NCBI GenBank assembly: GCA_018608765.1
Contig: JABAYY010000078.1
Coordinates: forward strand, 1 to 36,961
Source of the DNA: Flavobacteriaceae bacterium
GTDB taxonomy: Bacteria; Bacteroidota; Bacteroidia; Flavobacteriales; Flavobacteriaceae
Length of the DNA: 36,961 bases
Direction of reading: 5' to 3'
Shown here piece by piece: positions 1 to 9,445 of this stretch. The first letter of the stretch is position 1; every line of letters starts with the position of its first letter. Position numbers and translations under genes: made by a program. The notes under the pieces are model-generated. The model was not told the origin of the DNA. It ran no database searches and saw only the letters and a program-made list of their open reading frames with translations.

Positions 1-415
1 CACCAGTTTCATTGTATTTATCTCCAAACGCCATTCCAGCTCCTAAAGGAATTTGCCCTCCAACGATTCCATGACCACCATAAAATCCTTTTTCTTTTGA
101 GAAAATATGCATAGATCCACCCAATCCTTGAGAGGTTCCAGTTGCTTTTCCAAAAAGTTCAGCCATGACTCTACGTGGATCAACGCCCATCCCAATGGGT
201 TGTACGTGATTTCGGTAGGCTGTGATCATTTTGTCTTTGGATAAATCCATCGCATGTAAAGCGCCTGCAAGTACGGCTTCTTGACCGTTGTACAAGTGGA
301 GAAACCCTCTTACTTTTTGTTGAATGTACACGGCTGCAAGTTTGTCTTCAAACTTTCGCCAGAGCATCATATTTTCATACCAATCAAGGTAGACTTCTTT
401 AGTTATTTTCTGCAT
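1..415 (-). CDS. pdhA: Pyruvate dehydrogenase E1 component, alpha subunit (N-terminal part, runs off left edge)
   Basis: Only the first 138 codons are in the window. The product begins MQKITKEVYLDWYENMMLWR and continues through KFEDKLAAVYIQQKVRGFLHL, then HAMDLSKDKMITAYRNH and GGSMHIFSKEKGFYGGHGIVG. This is the conserved N-terminal half of the thiamine-diphosphate-dependent E1 alpha family. With E1 beta, the family decarboxylates pyruvate and passes the acetyl group to the E2 lipoyl domain for acetyl-CoA synthesis. The start at 415 is the only ATG that places the usual family N-terminus. The ThDP-binding GDG motif would lie beyond position 1, so catalytic competence cannot be checked. cdd lies upstream on the same strand with a 91-bp gap that holds a good -7 box, so pdhA probably has its own promoter. 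A related 2-oxoacid dehydrogenase E1 is possible but less likely. Confidence 0.93.
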   Translation of the reverse strand, partial: MQKITKEVYLDWYENMMLWRKFEDKLAAVYIQQKVRGFLHLYNGQEAVLAGALHAMDLSKDKMITAYRNHVQPIGMGVDPRRVMAELFGKATGTSQGLGGSMHIFSKEKGFYGGHGIVGGQIPLGAGMAFGDKYNETG

Positions 416-446
416 GCGTTTACAGTAATTGTTTTTAATGTAAACA

Positions 447-454
447 CAAAAGTA
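447..454 (-). promoter_or_regulatory. Probable pdhA promoter -7 box
   Basis: The minus strand reads TACTTTTG, an exact match to the Bacteroidota -7 consensus TAnnTTTG, 31 bp upstream of the pdhA ATG. I see no clear TTG at the expected -33 distance. Confidence 0.45.
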
Positions 455-506
455 ATACTTTGATTGATAACCTAAAAAGAGTAGGGGTTAATTTTTTAAA
501 AAAACG

Positions 507-989
507 TTATAGTACGGTTTTGTCAAAAATCCAAGGAAGGATGTTTTCTACTGATTTTGAGACTGCTATTTGTCCAGAAGTCCCCATAAAATAGAGTTCT
601 ATAGGGGTGTTTTGTTTTACTTCATATTCTGACAATGCTTGTCTGCAGGCCCCACAAGGAGGGATGGGTTTGGTGGTTGGATTGATGGTTGATCCAGCAA
701 CAATTGCCATGCGAAGTATTTTTTGATTCGGAAATTCAGCTCCTGCGTAATACACAGCGGTGCGTTCGGCACACAATCCAGAAGGGTAGGAGGCGTTTTC
801 TTGGTTGTTTCCAGAAATAATTTCTCCATTTTCCAACTCTAAGGCTGCACCTACTAAAAATTCTGAGTAAGGGGCATAGGCTTTTTTACGGGCTTCTGAT
901 GCTTTTTGTATGAGAGCTTGAATAGGCGATGCGAATTCTTCAACAGTATCGTAGACATCAAAAGTGGATTCAATTTTTACTTTTTTCAT
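507..989 (-). CDS. cdd: Cytidine deaminase
   Basis: The 160-residue product is a zinc-dependent cytidine/deoxycytidine deaminase of the pyrimidine salvage pathway, giving uridine/deoxyuridine and ammonia. It has the catalytic CAE motif (C73, E75) and the second zinc motif PCGACRQ (C112, C115). The substrate-side sequence YAPYSEFLVGAAL lies near residues 38-50. The length is slightly above the usual ~130 residues of the short tetrameric class. The reading frame stays open upstream to an ATG at 1025, but that ATG lies inside a strong hairpin (1005-1033), so I place the start at the MKK codon at 989. The gene follows porV on the same strand but is separated from it by that terminator. No clear promoter of its own is visible, so it may depend on readthrough. 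Confidence 0.93.
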   Translation of the reverse strand: MKKVKIESTFDVYDTVEEFASPIQALIQKASEARKKAYAPYSEFLVGAALELENGEIISGNNQENASYPSGLCAERTAVYYAGAEFPNQKILRMAIVAGSTINPTTKPIPPCGACRQALSEYEVKQNTPIELYFMGTSGQIAVSKSVENILPWIFDKTVL

Positions 990-1004
990 AGGTGTGTTAG
1001 ACAA

Positions 1005-1033
1005 AAAAACTATTGCTGTGGGCAATAGTTTTT
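1005..1033 (-). terminator. Rho-independent terminator after porV
   Basis: A perfect 12-bp inverted repeat (AAAAACTATTGC at 1005-1016, GCAATAGTTTTT at 1022-1033) has a 5-nt loop. In the leftward direction the stem is followed by a run of T, giving a terminator 25 nt after the porV stop codon. The stem is A/T-ended on both sides, so it may also work in the rightward direction. Confidence 0.8.
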
Positions 1034-1057
1034 GTTAATATTTATTTAAGCAATCGC

Positions 1058-2323
1058 TTAATATTCACTGTATTCTCCATCTCCGAAATTAAAGGATAAA
1101 GAAAAACGTAAGGTGTTTTCTAAAGGACTTTGTACTTTAGAAGCTGAGAATAAATAGGATAAATCAATGTCAATTGCACTGTATTTGAAACCTGCTCCCA
1201 TGGCGAAAAATTTACGAGCACCTTTGAATTCATTTTCATTAAAATATCCGAGTCTTAAGGCAAATGAGTCTTGGTACAAATATTCGGCTCCTATGGCCCA
1301 AGTGAATTCATCTAATTCTTCGCTAAACCCACCAGGGGCATCGTTAAACGATTGAAATACACCTGCCATAAACCCAACATCTGGGTCTTGACCTTCAATT
1401 ATTACATTGTCAGTTTCGCTAATCAATGTGTCATCTGCAGCTTCGTAAGTTCCATTTCCATTGAGATCTTCAAACACGGTTTCGGTCCCAAGAATTGGGG
1501 GGGTTGGCACTAACAGTTTAGTGACTTCAGCGGTCACATTGATTCTGTTGTATTGGTCAAATATAAAATCAAATCCACCACCCAATCTTAAATTGGTTGG
1601 CAAGAAATTTTCTCTTCCGCCTTCATCATATTTAATTTTGGGTCCTAAATTTTGGATTGCAAATCCACCTCTCCAACGGCCATTGAAACTGTTATAGGCT
1701 TCTTCTTCGCTTTGGTAATACCCTGCGATGTCCACTCCAAAGGAGCTTGCTGCTTTGGCATTGACGTCGATTGCTTGAATTTTCAAATCTGATCGCAAGT
1801 AGCGCAACGCTACTGCCATTGAAAACTGATCTGAAAGACGTAATGAATAAGAAGCGTCAAATGTTAATTCATTTGGTTTTTCTATTAAAGGGTCTGAGAA
1901 TTCATCTTCACGGAGTTCAATTTCCCCAAGAGAAAAATATTTCAAGCTAACTGCAAATGCACTTCGTTCATTAATTCTATTGAAATAAGTAATATTTCCT
2001 AAAAAGATGTCATTGACTAATTTGCTTAAGTAAGGCGTATAGCTAAACCCAACTCCAGATTTTGCTTCTGAAAAGGCATATTTTGAGGGATTCCATTGTT
2101 GAGAATAGGTGTCAACTGATGTAGCGACCCCCATATCTCCCATGCCTGCGGCACGGGCATCGGATGCAATCAGAATAAATGGAACTCCCGTGGTAATGAC
2201 TCTAGAGTCTTGATTTGGTGTTATGACAGTGGTGGTTTGAGCTGCTGCTTTAGTTGAAAACAGAGCTGCTAAAAATATCACACAAATGGAAGTTATTTTT
2301 TGGGTTTTTTTTATAAGATTCAT
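1058..2323 (-). CDS. porV: Type IX secretion system outer membrane protein PorV
   Basis: The 421-residue protein has a Sec signal peptide (cleavage near AAAQ, residues 25-29) and then a FadL-like beta-barrel sequence rich in alternating aromatic strands. The conserved N-terminal stretch with ASDARAAGMGDMGVA (residues ~53-67) is typical of PorV (also called LptO/PG27). In the known T9SS, PorV binds the C-terminal sorting domain of cargo as it leaves the Sov translocon and delivers it to the PorU sortase. The protein ends in a barrel-like strand. The gene lies 38 bp downstream of porU on the same strand, so the two are very likely co-transcribed, with the terminator at 1005-1033 ending the unit. 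The porU-porV pair divergent from gldJ is the arrangement known from Flavobacterium. Confidence 0.95.
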   Translation of the reverse strand: MNLIKKTQKITSICVIFLAALFSTKAAAQTTTVITPNQDSRVITTGVPFILIASDARAAGMGDMGVATSVDTYSQQWNPSKYAFSEAKSGVGFSYTPYLSKLVNDIFLGNITYFNRINERSAFAVSLKYFSLGEIELREDEFSDPLIEKPNELTFDASYSLRLSDQFSMAVALRYLRSDLKIQAIDVNAKAASSFGVDIAGYYQSEEEAYNSFNGRWRGGFAIQNLGPKIKYDEGGRENFLPTNLRLGGGFDFIFDQYNRINVTAEVTKLLVPTPPILGTETVFEDLNGNGTYEAADDTLISETDNVIIEGQDPDVGFMAGVFQSFNDAPGGFSEELDEFTWAIGAEYLYQDSFALRLGYFNENEFKGARKFFAMGAGFKYSAIDIDLSYLFSASKVQSPLENTLRFSLSFNFGDGEYSEY

Positions 2324-2361
2324 TTTAATTTTTGGTGTTATGAATTAACAAATATAATGTA

Positions 2362-5300
2362 TTATTGAAGGATTACAAGTTTTTCGATTTTTTCTGATTG
2401 TAATCCTGTAATGGGTGAGCGTACTTTTAATTTATAAACATAAACGCCTTTGCCAATTTTACTGCCAAAATCGTCGGTACCATCCCAAGTGATATCTCGA
2501 GACACAGAGCTTGTTGTTTTAGATCCTGCGTTGGTTTGTCCATTAATAGTTTTTATCAATTTGCCCGAAACGGTGAATATCTGAATAGAAACGTCTAATA
2601 TGTCCGAACTATTGTGGTTGAACCAAAATTCTGTGTAATTTACAAACGGATTGGGGTAATTTAAAACATTGGTAAGTTCCAAACTGACATCTTTGTCAAA
2701 GACCACAAATTGAATGTCTTGAGAAGAAGCATTGTTGTACACGTCCCATGCTTTTAGAGTGAGGGTGTGTAAACCTGGACTCAAATCTCTCAAAGGATAA
2801 CTTAAAGATCCTCTTTGGTAATCATCGATGGCCGCAACATAGTAGTCGTTTAGTTTGTAAACATTGGTTTCGTCACCATCTAAAATGGCGGTAATATCAT
2901 GTCCAATCCCACTAGCAGTATTGATACCGTTTTCATCATATAAGTTTGCTAAAAGAGTTGGCTCTTCATTAGTGATGCCACCAGAAACAAAATTTTCGTC
3001 ATTCATATATAGATTGATATTTGGCCCTGTATTGTCTTCAGGTGCATTGAGATTTACGCCTCCAATTTTAATATCAAAATTATATCCACGATTGTCTGAT
3101 AAGGGCGCTTCAGATTTAGAGTATAAACTTATTTTTCCATTTCCTTCCGTCACCGTAATATCTCTAGGGACAATAAATTCAAATGCAAATTGTCCATTCG
3201 TCACAGTTGCTTGCCCCCTAAAAATCACTTCCCCCAAAGCATTAAAATTTAATAATATTAGATTGCCTGCTGCATCTCTTGTTCCATCGTTTGCGAGTGT
3301 TGAGCGCTGAATGTCTTTGTCATAAATAGTCGCAGTTAAAACGCCGTTGTAGTTGCTCAAAATCGTTCCTTGTGCATCGGTGACAGTGCCTTCAATTTTG
3401 GCAGGACCCAAAGCTTTTAGAACTTGTGTGGTGGAGTTAATGTCTTCGTCATTTATTTTAGTAACTCTGATATCTGGATTTGCGATGGGGAGTTTAATGG
3501 CTGGGTCTCCGATGTTAAATACCAATCGACGTTGAGATTGACCTGAGATCGCAGGGTCGTTTTTCGTGCGTCTGAGTGCTTCACCAATACTCATAGTTTC
3601 GTCACTTCCGTATGAAAATAAATATTGACTTAAGGTTTTATTAAAAGCAGTTCCAAGAAATATATAAATTTTCCGTGTGGTGGTAATTAAACTGATCGCA
3701 CCTCCTTTTTTATTCCAAAATAAATATTCGCCAGCAGTTTCTCTGAGTGGATTGTCAAATTTGGTGTATTCACAAGTGACGGTTACAAAGCAGTTAAGTT
3801 TGCAGGGGTTGTTAAGCTCTTGCGCGTTTATTTTATCAAAAATACGTTCTGCAGCTAAGCCGTCTTCTCCTCCGTGTCCAAAGTAATTAACTACAAGAGC
3901 ACCCACTTCTAGTGCATCAAAAATAGCTTTATTTACTAATGTGTAGCGGGCACCACCTGATGAAGTTTCTTGAACGTAAGAATCTGCATGAATTTTTTGA
4001 ACATTCATAAAGGGTTTTTCTACTTTTACATCTTCCGCAATAATTTCAGTTGTGGATTGAATTATACGATCCGATTCCTGATCCACATCGTCCGAAATGA
4101 GTAAAAAATTATTACGCCAATTCCCATAGGTTTCGGGCATATAGTAGGACTCCACCTTGTCCACCATTTCTTTGGCACGTTGGGTGTTTTCTGCCAAAAT
4201 ACGCCCTACAGCAATGTCTAGTTTGTTGTTGTTTGACATGGTACCTTCATTGGAATCCATCATGCCAAAATAGTCGTCAGAAATAAATGAAGTTATCAGA
4301 CTAAAACTTTCTGTGGAATACCACGAAGGCACAATATTAGTGTTGTTTGAAGTTCGATCTTTATAATCAAAAGAGGCGTCTCCAAATAAACATAAGTATT
4401 TTAGTTTTTTGGAAGGTGTGCTAGCGTTGTCATATACATATTTCACAAAATTCCGAATGCCTCCAATATCTTGCATTCCAGAGCTGAATTCTTGATAGAT
4501 GGATTCTAAAGTATAAACTTTGACATTTAAATTGTTTTGAGTCCGATTAATTTGTGCCAGACGCTCTGCTTGTGCTCGTAAATAACTGGGTGTTATAATC
4601 AAATAATCAATGTCCGTAAATTCCCCTTGAGCATCCAAAAATACGGTCCCTTTAATGTCTTGATTAGGTACGTTGGTAGCGTTGGTTCTTCTTGGGACAT
4701 AAAAATCAGGGCCCACTGCTTGATAGGTTTTTAAAGTTCCTAAATTAGTTTTGAAACTAAATTCAGAATCGGCATCTGTATTGTTGTAAAATTGAATTTG
4801 ATAGGGGCTGCTAATGTCCCAAACTTGAGATATCGAAGCGGCATTTGAAATCTCAAACTGACCAATTCCAGATTGGGTTGAGGTGTCATTATGTTTGAAT
4901 TCAAACTGAGTTCCAAGACTTGTCAAAGCGCATTCCGCTTCTATGGATATATAGTCCAAATAAGCCCTCGCTGATGGATTTCCGTTGTTGTTGTAAGATA
5001 ATTCTACATTGATTGTTTCTGAGCCACTCGTAACTGTTCCACTAAAGGAGTCTGACCTTGCTAAATTGTCTTTATCAATGGCTATAAATGTCAAATTATC
5101 AACACTAGCGCCATTCATACTAAGTTGCATCGAGGTCTCCGATTCAGATGCTGCAGCAGTAAAAACTCTCAATGCCACTGGGCTGCTTGTAATTAAATTT
5201 GGAAAGTCGAAACTAAAGGCTCTCACATTTTCCACATAAAAACGATGTCCAAACCAACGTCTTCCCATTTTGGCTATATTATAAGTATCAGATTCTACAA

Positions 5301-6234
5301 ATTTATAGTTATGAAAAGAGTTGTAGATCACATCTGCACTGCCTGAGGGTTGCGTAGCTGTGGACATTCTAGCGCCATTTCCAAGACTGATATTTACGTA
5401 ATAATAACTTTTATCACTGTAAGGATTGATGTGTGAGTTGTTGTCAGAATTGTATTTTTTAGGACCAATGGCATACATTAAAATATAGTCATCGTCATTA
5501 AAAACGCCATCTTCTTCGCCAACCACTTGGATGGTATTTTCGATTAAGTCATTAGAAACAGTGTCCGAATTTAGCAAAGGAAGTGATTTCCCACCGTGCC
5601 CATAAATTTTAATATTTTTTGGATTTAATGCACTGGTATTAACTCCCAAGCTATTTAAGAAGTTTTTGTTTAGCTTATGAACGCCCGTAGTATCGATGGC
5701 AAATCGGTACCAATTTCCAGATTTTAAATTTGAACTCACAACTGAAGTTGTGCTCGAAGCTCTGCTGCTTAGTGCGTTGATTCGATACGAAACCGAAAAC
5801 CGAATAATTTTTTTAAGAATACCGTTTTCATAAAAAATAGGAGAAATTTCAACTTGACCTTTGGAATGGTCTCTGTAAACGGCATTTGTAATTTTTAATG
5901 AAGGGGTGTTGGGAATGGAGGATACCGGCAGTTGTTTTAAATCTTTTTTTGAAATCTCAATAGTTTCTATGGTTTCTAGTTGTGCCGAGCGTTCATCTAT
6001 ACGTCCGCTCACCTTCCATTGTGCTGAGAAAATAATCCCATTTCCATGAGAAAAATTGAAGTTTTTAGAGTCAAATGAAGGAAGTTCAATAGAGCTGTTG
6101 GGTGTGCTTAATGTGGTTGATCCAGCCCAATTAATGTCAAAGCTTTGAGTCTGAGCGGTTCCAAAATAAATACTAAATAAGGCTACAAAAGGCAACAGTC
6201 TTTTCATAGTAAAGAAACGCAATGTTTTAGTCAT
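2362..6234 (-). CDS. porU: Type IX secretion system sortase PorU (C25 cysteine peptidase family)
   Basis: The 1290-residue secreted protein has a signal peptide (residues 1 to ~28, ending FGTAQ). A long beta-rich N-terminal region is followed by a gingipain-like C25 domain from about residue 540. The catalytic pair is visible: His787 in NYFGHGGEDG and Cys821 in VTCEYTKFDNP, 34 residues apart as in gingipains. Immunoglobulin-like segments follow, and the last ~100 residues form a T9SS C-terminal-domain-like fold (NYPNPF near its start, KGVYVYKLK near the end). PorU cleaves the sorting domain of T9SS cargo and attaches the cargo to A-LPS on the outer surface. An alternative start at 6207 (MKRLLPF) would give a more standard signal peptide. 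It is transcribed with porV and divergent from gldJ. No frameshift or loss of active-site residues is seen. Confidence 0.96.
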   Translation of the reverse strand: MTKTLRFFTMKRLLPFVALFSIYFGTAQTQSFDINWAGSTTLSTPNSSIELPSFDSKNFNFSHGNGIIFSAQWKVSGRIDERSAQLETIETIEISKKDLKQLPVSSIPNTPSLKITNAVYRDHSKGQVEISPIFYENGILKKIIRFSVSYRINALSSRASSTTSVVSSNLKSGNWYRFAIDTTGVHKLNKNFLNSLGVNTSALNPKNIKIYGHGGKSLPLLNSDTVSNDLIENTIQVVGEEDGVFNDDDYILMYAIGPKKYNSDNNSHINPYSDKSYYYVNISLGNGARMSTATQPSGSADVIYNSFHNYKFVESDTYNIAKMGRRWFGHRFYVENVRAFSFDFPNLITSSPVALRVFTAAASESETSMQLSMNGASVDNLTFIAIDKDNLARSDSFSGTVTSGSETINVELSYNNNGNPSARAYLDYISIEAECALTSLGTQFEFKHNDTSTQSGIGQFEISNAASISQVWDISSPYQIQFYNNTDADSEFSFKTNLGTLKTYQAVGPDFYVPRRTNATNVPNQDIKGTVFLDAQGEFTDIDYLIITPSYLRAQAERLAQINRTQNNLNVKVYTLESIYQEFSSGMQDIGGIRNFVKYVYDNASTPSKKLKYLCLFGDASFDYKDRTSNNTNIVPSWYSTESFSLITSFISDDYFGMMDSNEGTMSNNNKLDIAVGRILAENTQRAKEMVDKVESYYMPETYGNWRNNFLLISDDVDQESDRIIQSTTEIIAEDVKVEKPFMNVQKIHADSYVQETSSGGARYTLVNKAIFDALEVGALVVNYFGHGGEDGLAAERIFDKINAQELNNPCKLNCFVTVTCEYTKFDNPLRETAGEYLFWNKKGGAISLITTTRKIYIFLGTAFNKTLSQYLFSYGSDETMSIGEALRRTKNDPAISGQSQRRLVFNIGDPAIKLPIANPDIRVTKINDEDINSTTQVLKALGPAKIEGTVTDAQGTILSNYNGVLTATIYDKDIQRSTLANDGTRDAAGNLILLNFNALGEVIFRGQATVTNGQFAFEFIVPRDITVTEGNGKISLYSKSEAPLSDNRGYNFDIKIGGVNLNAPEDNTGPNINLYMNDENFVSGGITNEEPTLLANLYDENGINTASGIGHDITAILDGDETNVYKLNDYYVAAIDDYQRGSLSYPLRDLSPGLHTLTLKAWDVYNNASSQDIQFVVFDKDVSLELTNVLNYPNPFVNYTEFWFNHNSSDILDVSIQIFTVSGKLIKTINGQTNAGSKTTSSVSRDITWDGTDDFGSKIGKGVYVYKLKVRSPITGLQSEKIEKLVILQ

Positions 6235-6260
6235 TAGTATGGATAAATAAATGCTAATTT

Positions 6261-6268
6261 CAAAATTA
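6261..6268 (-). promoter_or_regulatory. Probable porU promoter -7 box
   Basis: The minus strand reads TAATTTTG, matching TAnnTTTG exactly, 26 bp before the porU ATG. A near -33 element (CTG in place of TTG) sits about 20 bp further upstream. Confidence 0.5.
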
Positions 6269-6357
6269 CAATAATAAATTATAAAATTCAGCGTTTTTAA
6301 TCAAAGTAATACAAATAAATAAATCAAAAAAATAGAACAAATCCCTTTAATTTTCTA

Positions 6358-6386
6358 TTGCATAATAGTCTATAATTACTATATTG
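6358..6386 (+). promoter_or_regulatory. Probable gldJ promoter
   Basis: TTG at 6358-6360 is followed after 19 bp by TATATTG at 6380-6386, which is one T short of the TAnnTTTG consensus. The upstream in-frame ATG at 6384 lies inside this -7 box, which supports the start at 6429. Confidence 0.4.
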
Positions 6387-6428
6387 CGGGACTTAATTCA
6401 ATTGTTTTATACCAATTATAAGTTGAAT

Positions 6429-8090
6429 ATGAAAAACAACATAAAAGTACGATTACTGATCTTAATAGTATTGTCTACAACTTTAGTAGGGTGTAGCAAA
6501 TCATCAAAATCTGGAAACTCATCAAGAGCGACAGGTTGGCAAATCAATAACAAAGAAGGTGGTTTTCAGTACAATACAAATTTTAAAGAGCAAGAAACAG
6601 CACCAGGCTTGGTTTTTGTTGAAGGAGGGACTTTTACCATGGGAAAAGTGCAGGACGATGTCATGCACGACTGGAACAATTCTCCAAACCAACAGCATGT
6701 TATGTCCTTTTATATGGATGAAACCGAAGTTACCAATATCATGTATTTGGAATACTTAGATTGGATCAAGCGCGTATATCCACCAAGTGAACCAAAATTC
6801 AAAGCTATTTATAACGGCGCGGTTCCAGACACTCTTGTATGGAGAAACCGTTTAGGGTTGAGCGAAATGATGGTCGAAAATTACCTACGTCACCCTGCTT
6901 ACAAAGACTACCCAGTGGTTGGAGTTAGTTGGATGCAAGCTGTTGAGTTCGCAAACTGGAGATCCGATCGCGTTGCAGAAATGGGCTTGCAAAAAGAAGG
7001 TTATCTTGAAAAAAACTCTAACATTCCAGGAGAATTAGTGACTGCAACTAGTAATTTCAATATTGACACCTATATAAATGCACCTAAAGAAACCTACAAA
7101 GATAGTTTAGGAGTTCATCTTGGTGGAAAGGGAAAAAGAGGCAACGATTCCATTGTTAGTTATGCCACCCGTGAAACAGGTGCTATTGCGTTGAAATACC
7201 GCCTTCCAACAGAAGCCGAGTGGGAATATGCAGCATTGGGGCTTACAGAACTTAGAAGCTACAACGTGTATAGAGGGCGAAAAAAATATCCTTGGGATGG
7301 TCAATACTCCAGATCTGGAGATCGTAAAACAAGAGGAGATCAATTAGCAAATTTCAAACAAGGCAAAGGAGATTATGGCGGAATAGCAGGATGGTCTGAC
7401 GATGGAGCTGATATTACAAATGAAGTGATGTCTTACGAGCCAAATAATTTTGGAATCTATGATATGGCGGGTAATGTTGCTGAATGGGTTGCAGATGTTT
7501 ACAGACCTGTTGTTGATGATGAATTTAGTGACTTTGGATACTATAGAGGTAATGTATACACAAAAAATGCCATTGGAGAAGATGGGGGTGTTAAGGTTAT
7601 TGGAGTTGACGATATCGAATATGAGACACTTTCAAATGGAAAGTTAGTAGCCACAGGACTTCCTGGTCAAATCAGTCAAGTGCCAGTGGATGAAGATGAA
7701 ACGTATCTACGTACTAATTTTGACAAAAGCAACAATATTAACTACCGCGATGGCGATGCAAGATCGTCACGATTCTTTGATGATTTTGAAGATGATGATT
7801 CTGATACAGATGTAGTTACTCGTAAAATGTATAACTCTCCAAACCATAGCGTATCCACAGATGATTCAGGTATGGTAAGACAATATGATAAGTCAGATGT
7901 CAGAACTTCACTTATCAATGATCAAGTGCGCGTTTACAAAGGAGGGTCTTGGAAAGATAGAGAATACTGGCTCGATCCAGCACAAAGACGTTATTATCCA
8001 GAAGATATGGCAACAGACTATATCGGTTTTAGATGCGCAATGTCTAGAGTAGGATCTAAATCACTTTCAAAAAAGAAACGGAAAAATTAA
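6429..8090 (+). CDS. gldJ: Gliding motility lipoprotein GldJ
   Basis: The 553-residue lipoprotein has a signal peptide with lipobox LVGC (Cys22). It is followed by a formylglycine-generating-enzyme (FGE)-like fold. Signatures include GGTFTMG near residue 60, VVGVSWMQAVEFANWRS, RLPTEAEWEYAA, GNVAEWVADVY and the C-terminal GGSWKDR...DYIGFRCAMSR. These are typical of GldJ and its paralogue GldK. GldJ is required for gliding and for stability of GldK, a part of the T9SS periplasmic ring. Its length and its position divergent from porU identify it as GldJ. I see no FGE-type catalytic cysteine pair, as expected for a structural relative. Acidic, repeat-like inserts occur around residues 445-460. 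The start at 6429 is chosen because the earlier ATG (6384) precedes the signal peptide and overlaps the promoter. Confidence 0.95.
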   Translation: MKNNIKVRLLILIVLSTTLVGCSKSSKSGNSSRATGWQINNKEGGFQYNTNFKEQETAPGLVFVEGGTFTMGKVQDDVMHDWNNSPNQQHVMSFYMDETEVTNIMYLEYLDWIKRVYPPSEPKFKAIYNGAVPDTLVWRNRLGLSEMMVENYLRHPAYKDYPVVGVSWMQAVEFANWRSDRVAEMGLQKEGYLEKNSNIPGELVTATSNFNIDTYINAPKETYKDSLGVHLGGKGKRGNDSIVSYATRETGAIALKYRLPTEAEWEYAALGLTELRSYNVYRGRKKYPWDGQYSRSGDRKTRGDQLANFKQGKGDYGGIAGWSDDGADITNEVMSYEPNNFGIYDMAGNVAEWVADVYRPVVDDEFSDFGYYRGNVYTKNAIGEDGGVKVIGVDDIEYETLSNGKLVATGLPGQISQVPVDEDETYLRTNFDKSNNINYRDGDARSSRFFDDFEDDDSDTDVVTRKMYNSPNHSVSTDDSGMVRQYDKSDVRTSLINDQVRVYKGGSWKDREYWLDPAQRRYYPEDMATDYIGFRCAMSRVGSKSLSKKKRKN

Positions 8091-8113
8091 ATTTTTTCAA
8101 TTCAAATAATATT

Positions 8114-8148
8114 AAGTCCTATCAATTTTAATTGTTAGGACTTTTTTT
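8114..8148 (+). terminator. Rho-independent terminator after gldJ
   Basis: A 14-bp stem with one mismatch (AAGTCCTATCAATT at 8114-8127, AATTGTTAGGACTT at 8130-8143) is followed by T to 8148. It separates gldJ from murF, whose start codon is only 14 bp further on. Confidence 0.8.
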
Positions 8149-8161
8149 ATATTTTTAGGAT

Positions 8162-9445
8162 ATGGAATTAAACCAAATTCACCACTTATTTTTGGAGAGC
8201 TCAGGCACTTCTACTGATACCCGAAACATAAAACAGAATTCCCTGTTTTTTGCCTTAAAAGGTGATAATTTTAACGGAAATACTTTTGCACATCAAGCCC
8301 TCAAAAGGGGGGCTCGTTATGCTATAATTGACGAAGCTGTGCAGCCCACAGACGAGCGTTTTATTTTGGTGACCGACGTCTTGGAAACGCTACAAGCATT
8401 GGCACGCTTTCATAGAGAGCAACTCGGGTTGTCGATCATTGCGCTGACTGGCAGCAACGGCAAAACGACTACCAAAGAGTTGATCCATGCTGTGCTGAAA
8501 CCTCACTTCAAAACGGTAGCAACTGTAGGGAATTTAAACAACCATATTGGTGTGCCCTTAACTCTTTTAAGTATGACTACCGATACCCAAATAGGGATTG
8601 TAGAAATGGGCGCAAACCACGCGAAAGAAATTGCGTTTTTATGTGAAATTGCACAACCAAATATGGGGTATATTACCAATTTTGGAAAAGCCCACTTAGA
8701 AGGCTTTGGGTCTGAAGAAGGGGTTGTGAATGCCAAAAGTGAATTGTACGATTATTTAAAAGCACATTCGGGGTTAATTATTTTAAATTCTGATGACGCA
8801 AAACAAGTTTCACAAGTGGGAACTTATGACAGCACGTACACATTTTCGGAAACTTCAGAAACAGCCGTGAACGTGAAGCTAACAGATACCCAACCATTTT
8901 TGAGTGTAACATTTAAAGAATCCATTATTAAAACCAACCTTATTGGGGTTTATAACTTTCATAACATTGCAGCTGCTCTAACCATCGGAGTCTATCATAA
9001 ACTTACATCCCTACAACTCAAAGAAGGAATAGAAGCCTATGTTCCGGCAAATAACCGATCGCAAATCATTCAGCAAAATTCCAATGAAATTCTATTAGAC
9101 GCCTACAATGCCAATCCAAGCAGTATGGAAGTTGCGTTGGAAAATTTTAAAGGGATTCAAAACCAAAATAAACTCGCCATTCTAGGCGATATGTTTGAGT
9201 TGGGTACAGCAAGTGCGAAAGAACATTTAGAGGTGATTAATAAGGGGGTTCTAGCTAAAAACTGTACGTTTTATTTTGTAGGGTCTCATTTTTTTGAACA
9301 AAACAAAGCGCATCCAAATTTTAAGTTTTTTGAAACCTTTCATGACCTTCAATTACATTTAGAGAATATAACTATTTCAAATACTAGCATCTTAATCAAA
9401 GGATCACGAGGAATGGCCTTGGAACAGGTTTTGAAATTCATATAA
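8162..9445 (+). CDS. murF: UDP-N-acetylmuramoyl-tripeptide--D-alanyl-D-alanine ligase
   Basis: The 427-residue cytoplasmic Mur ligase adds D-Ala-D-Ala to UDP-MurNAc-tripeptide using ATP, the last soluble step of peptidoglycan precursor synthesis. The N-terminal domain contains SSGTSTDTRNI, which is the substrate-side STDTR motif. The ATP-binding loop GSNGKTT is at residues 97-103. VGNLNNHIGVPLTLL, EMGANHAKEI and the C-terminal LLDAYNANPSSM complete the family pattern. Length is normal for Bacteroidota. The gene is alone between two terminators. A TATTTTTA sequence just ahead of the ATG resembles a -7 box, but it would give an almost leaderless transcript, so I do not list it. Confidence 0.96.
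   Translation: MELNQIHHLFLESSGTSTDTRNIKQNSLFFALKGDNFNGNTFAHQALKRGARYAIIDEAVQPTDERFILVTDVLETLQALARFHREQLGLSIIALTGSNGKTTTKELIHAVLKPHFKTVATVGNLNNHIGVPLTLLSMTTDTQIGIVEMGANHAKEIAFLCEIAQPNMGYITNFGKAHLEGFGSEEGVVNAKSELYDYLKAHSGLIILNSDDAKQVSQVGTYDSTYTFSETSETAVNVKLTDTQPFLSVTFKESIIKTNLIGVYNFHNIAAALTIGVYHKLTSLQLKEGIEAYVPANNRSQIIQQNSNEILLDAYNANPSSMEVALENFKGIQNQNKLAILGDMFELGTASAKEHLEVINKGVLAKNCTFYFVGSHFFEQNKAHPNFKFFETFHDLQLHLENITISNTSILIKGSRGMALEQVLKFI

Noticed and set aside
990-1025. Longer cdd start giving 12 extra N-terminal residues
   Set aside because: The extra codons lie partly within the perfect 12-bp hairpin at 1005-1033 and do not match the cytidine deaminase N-terminus.
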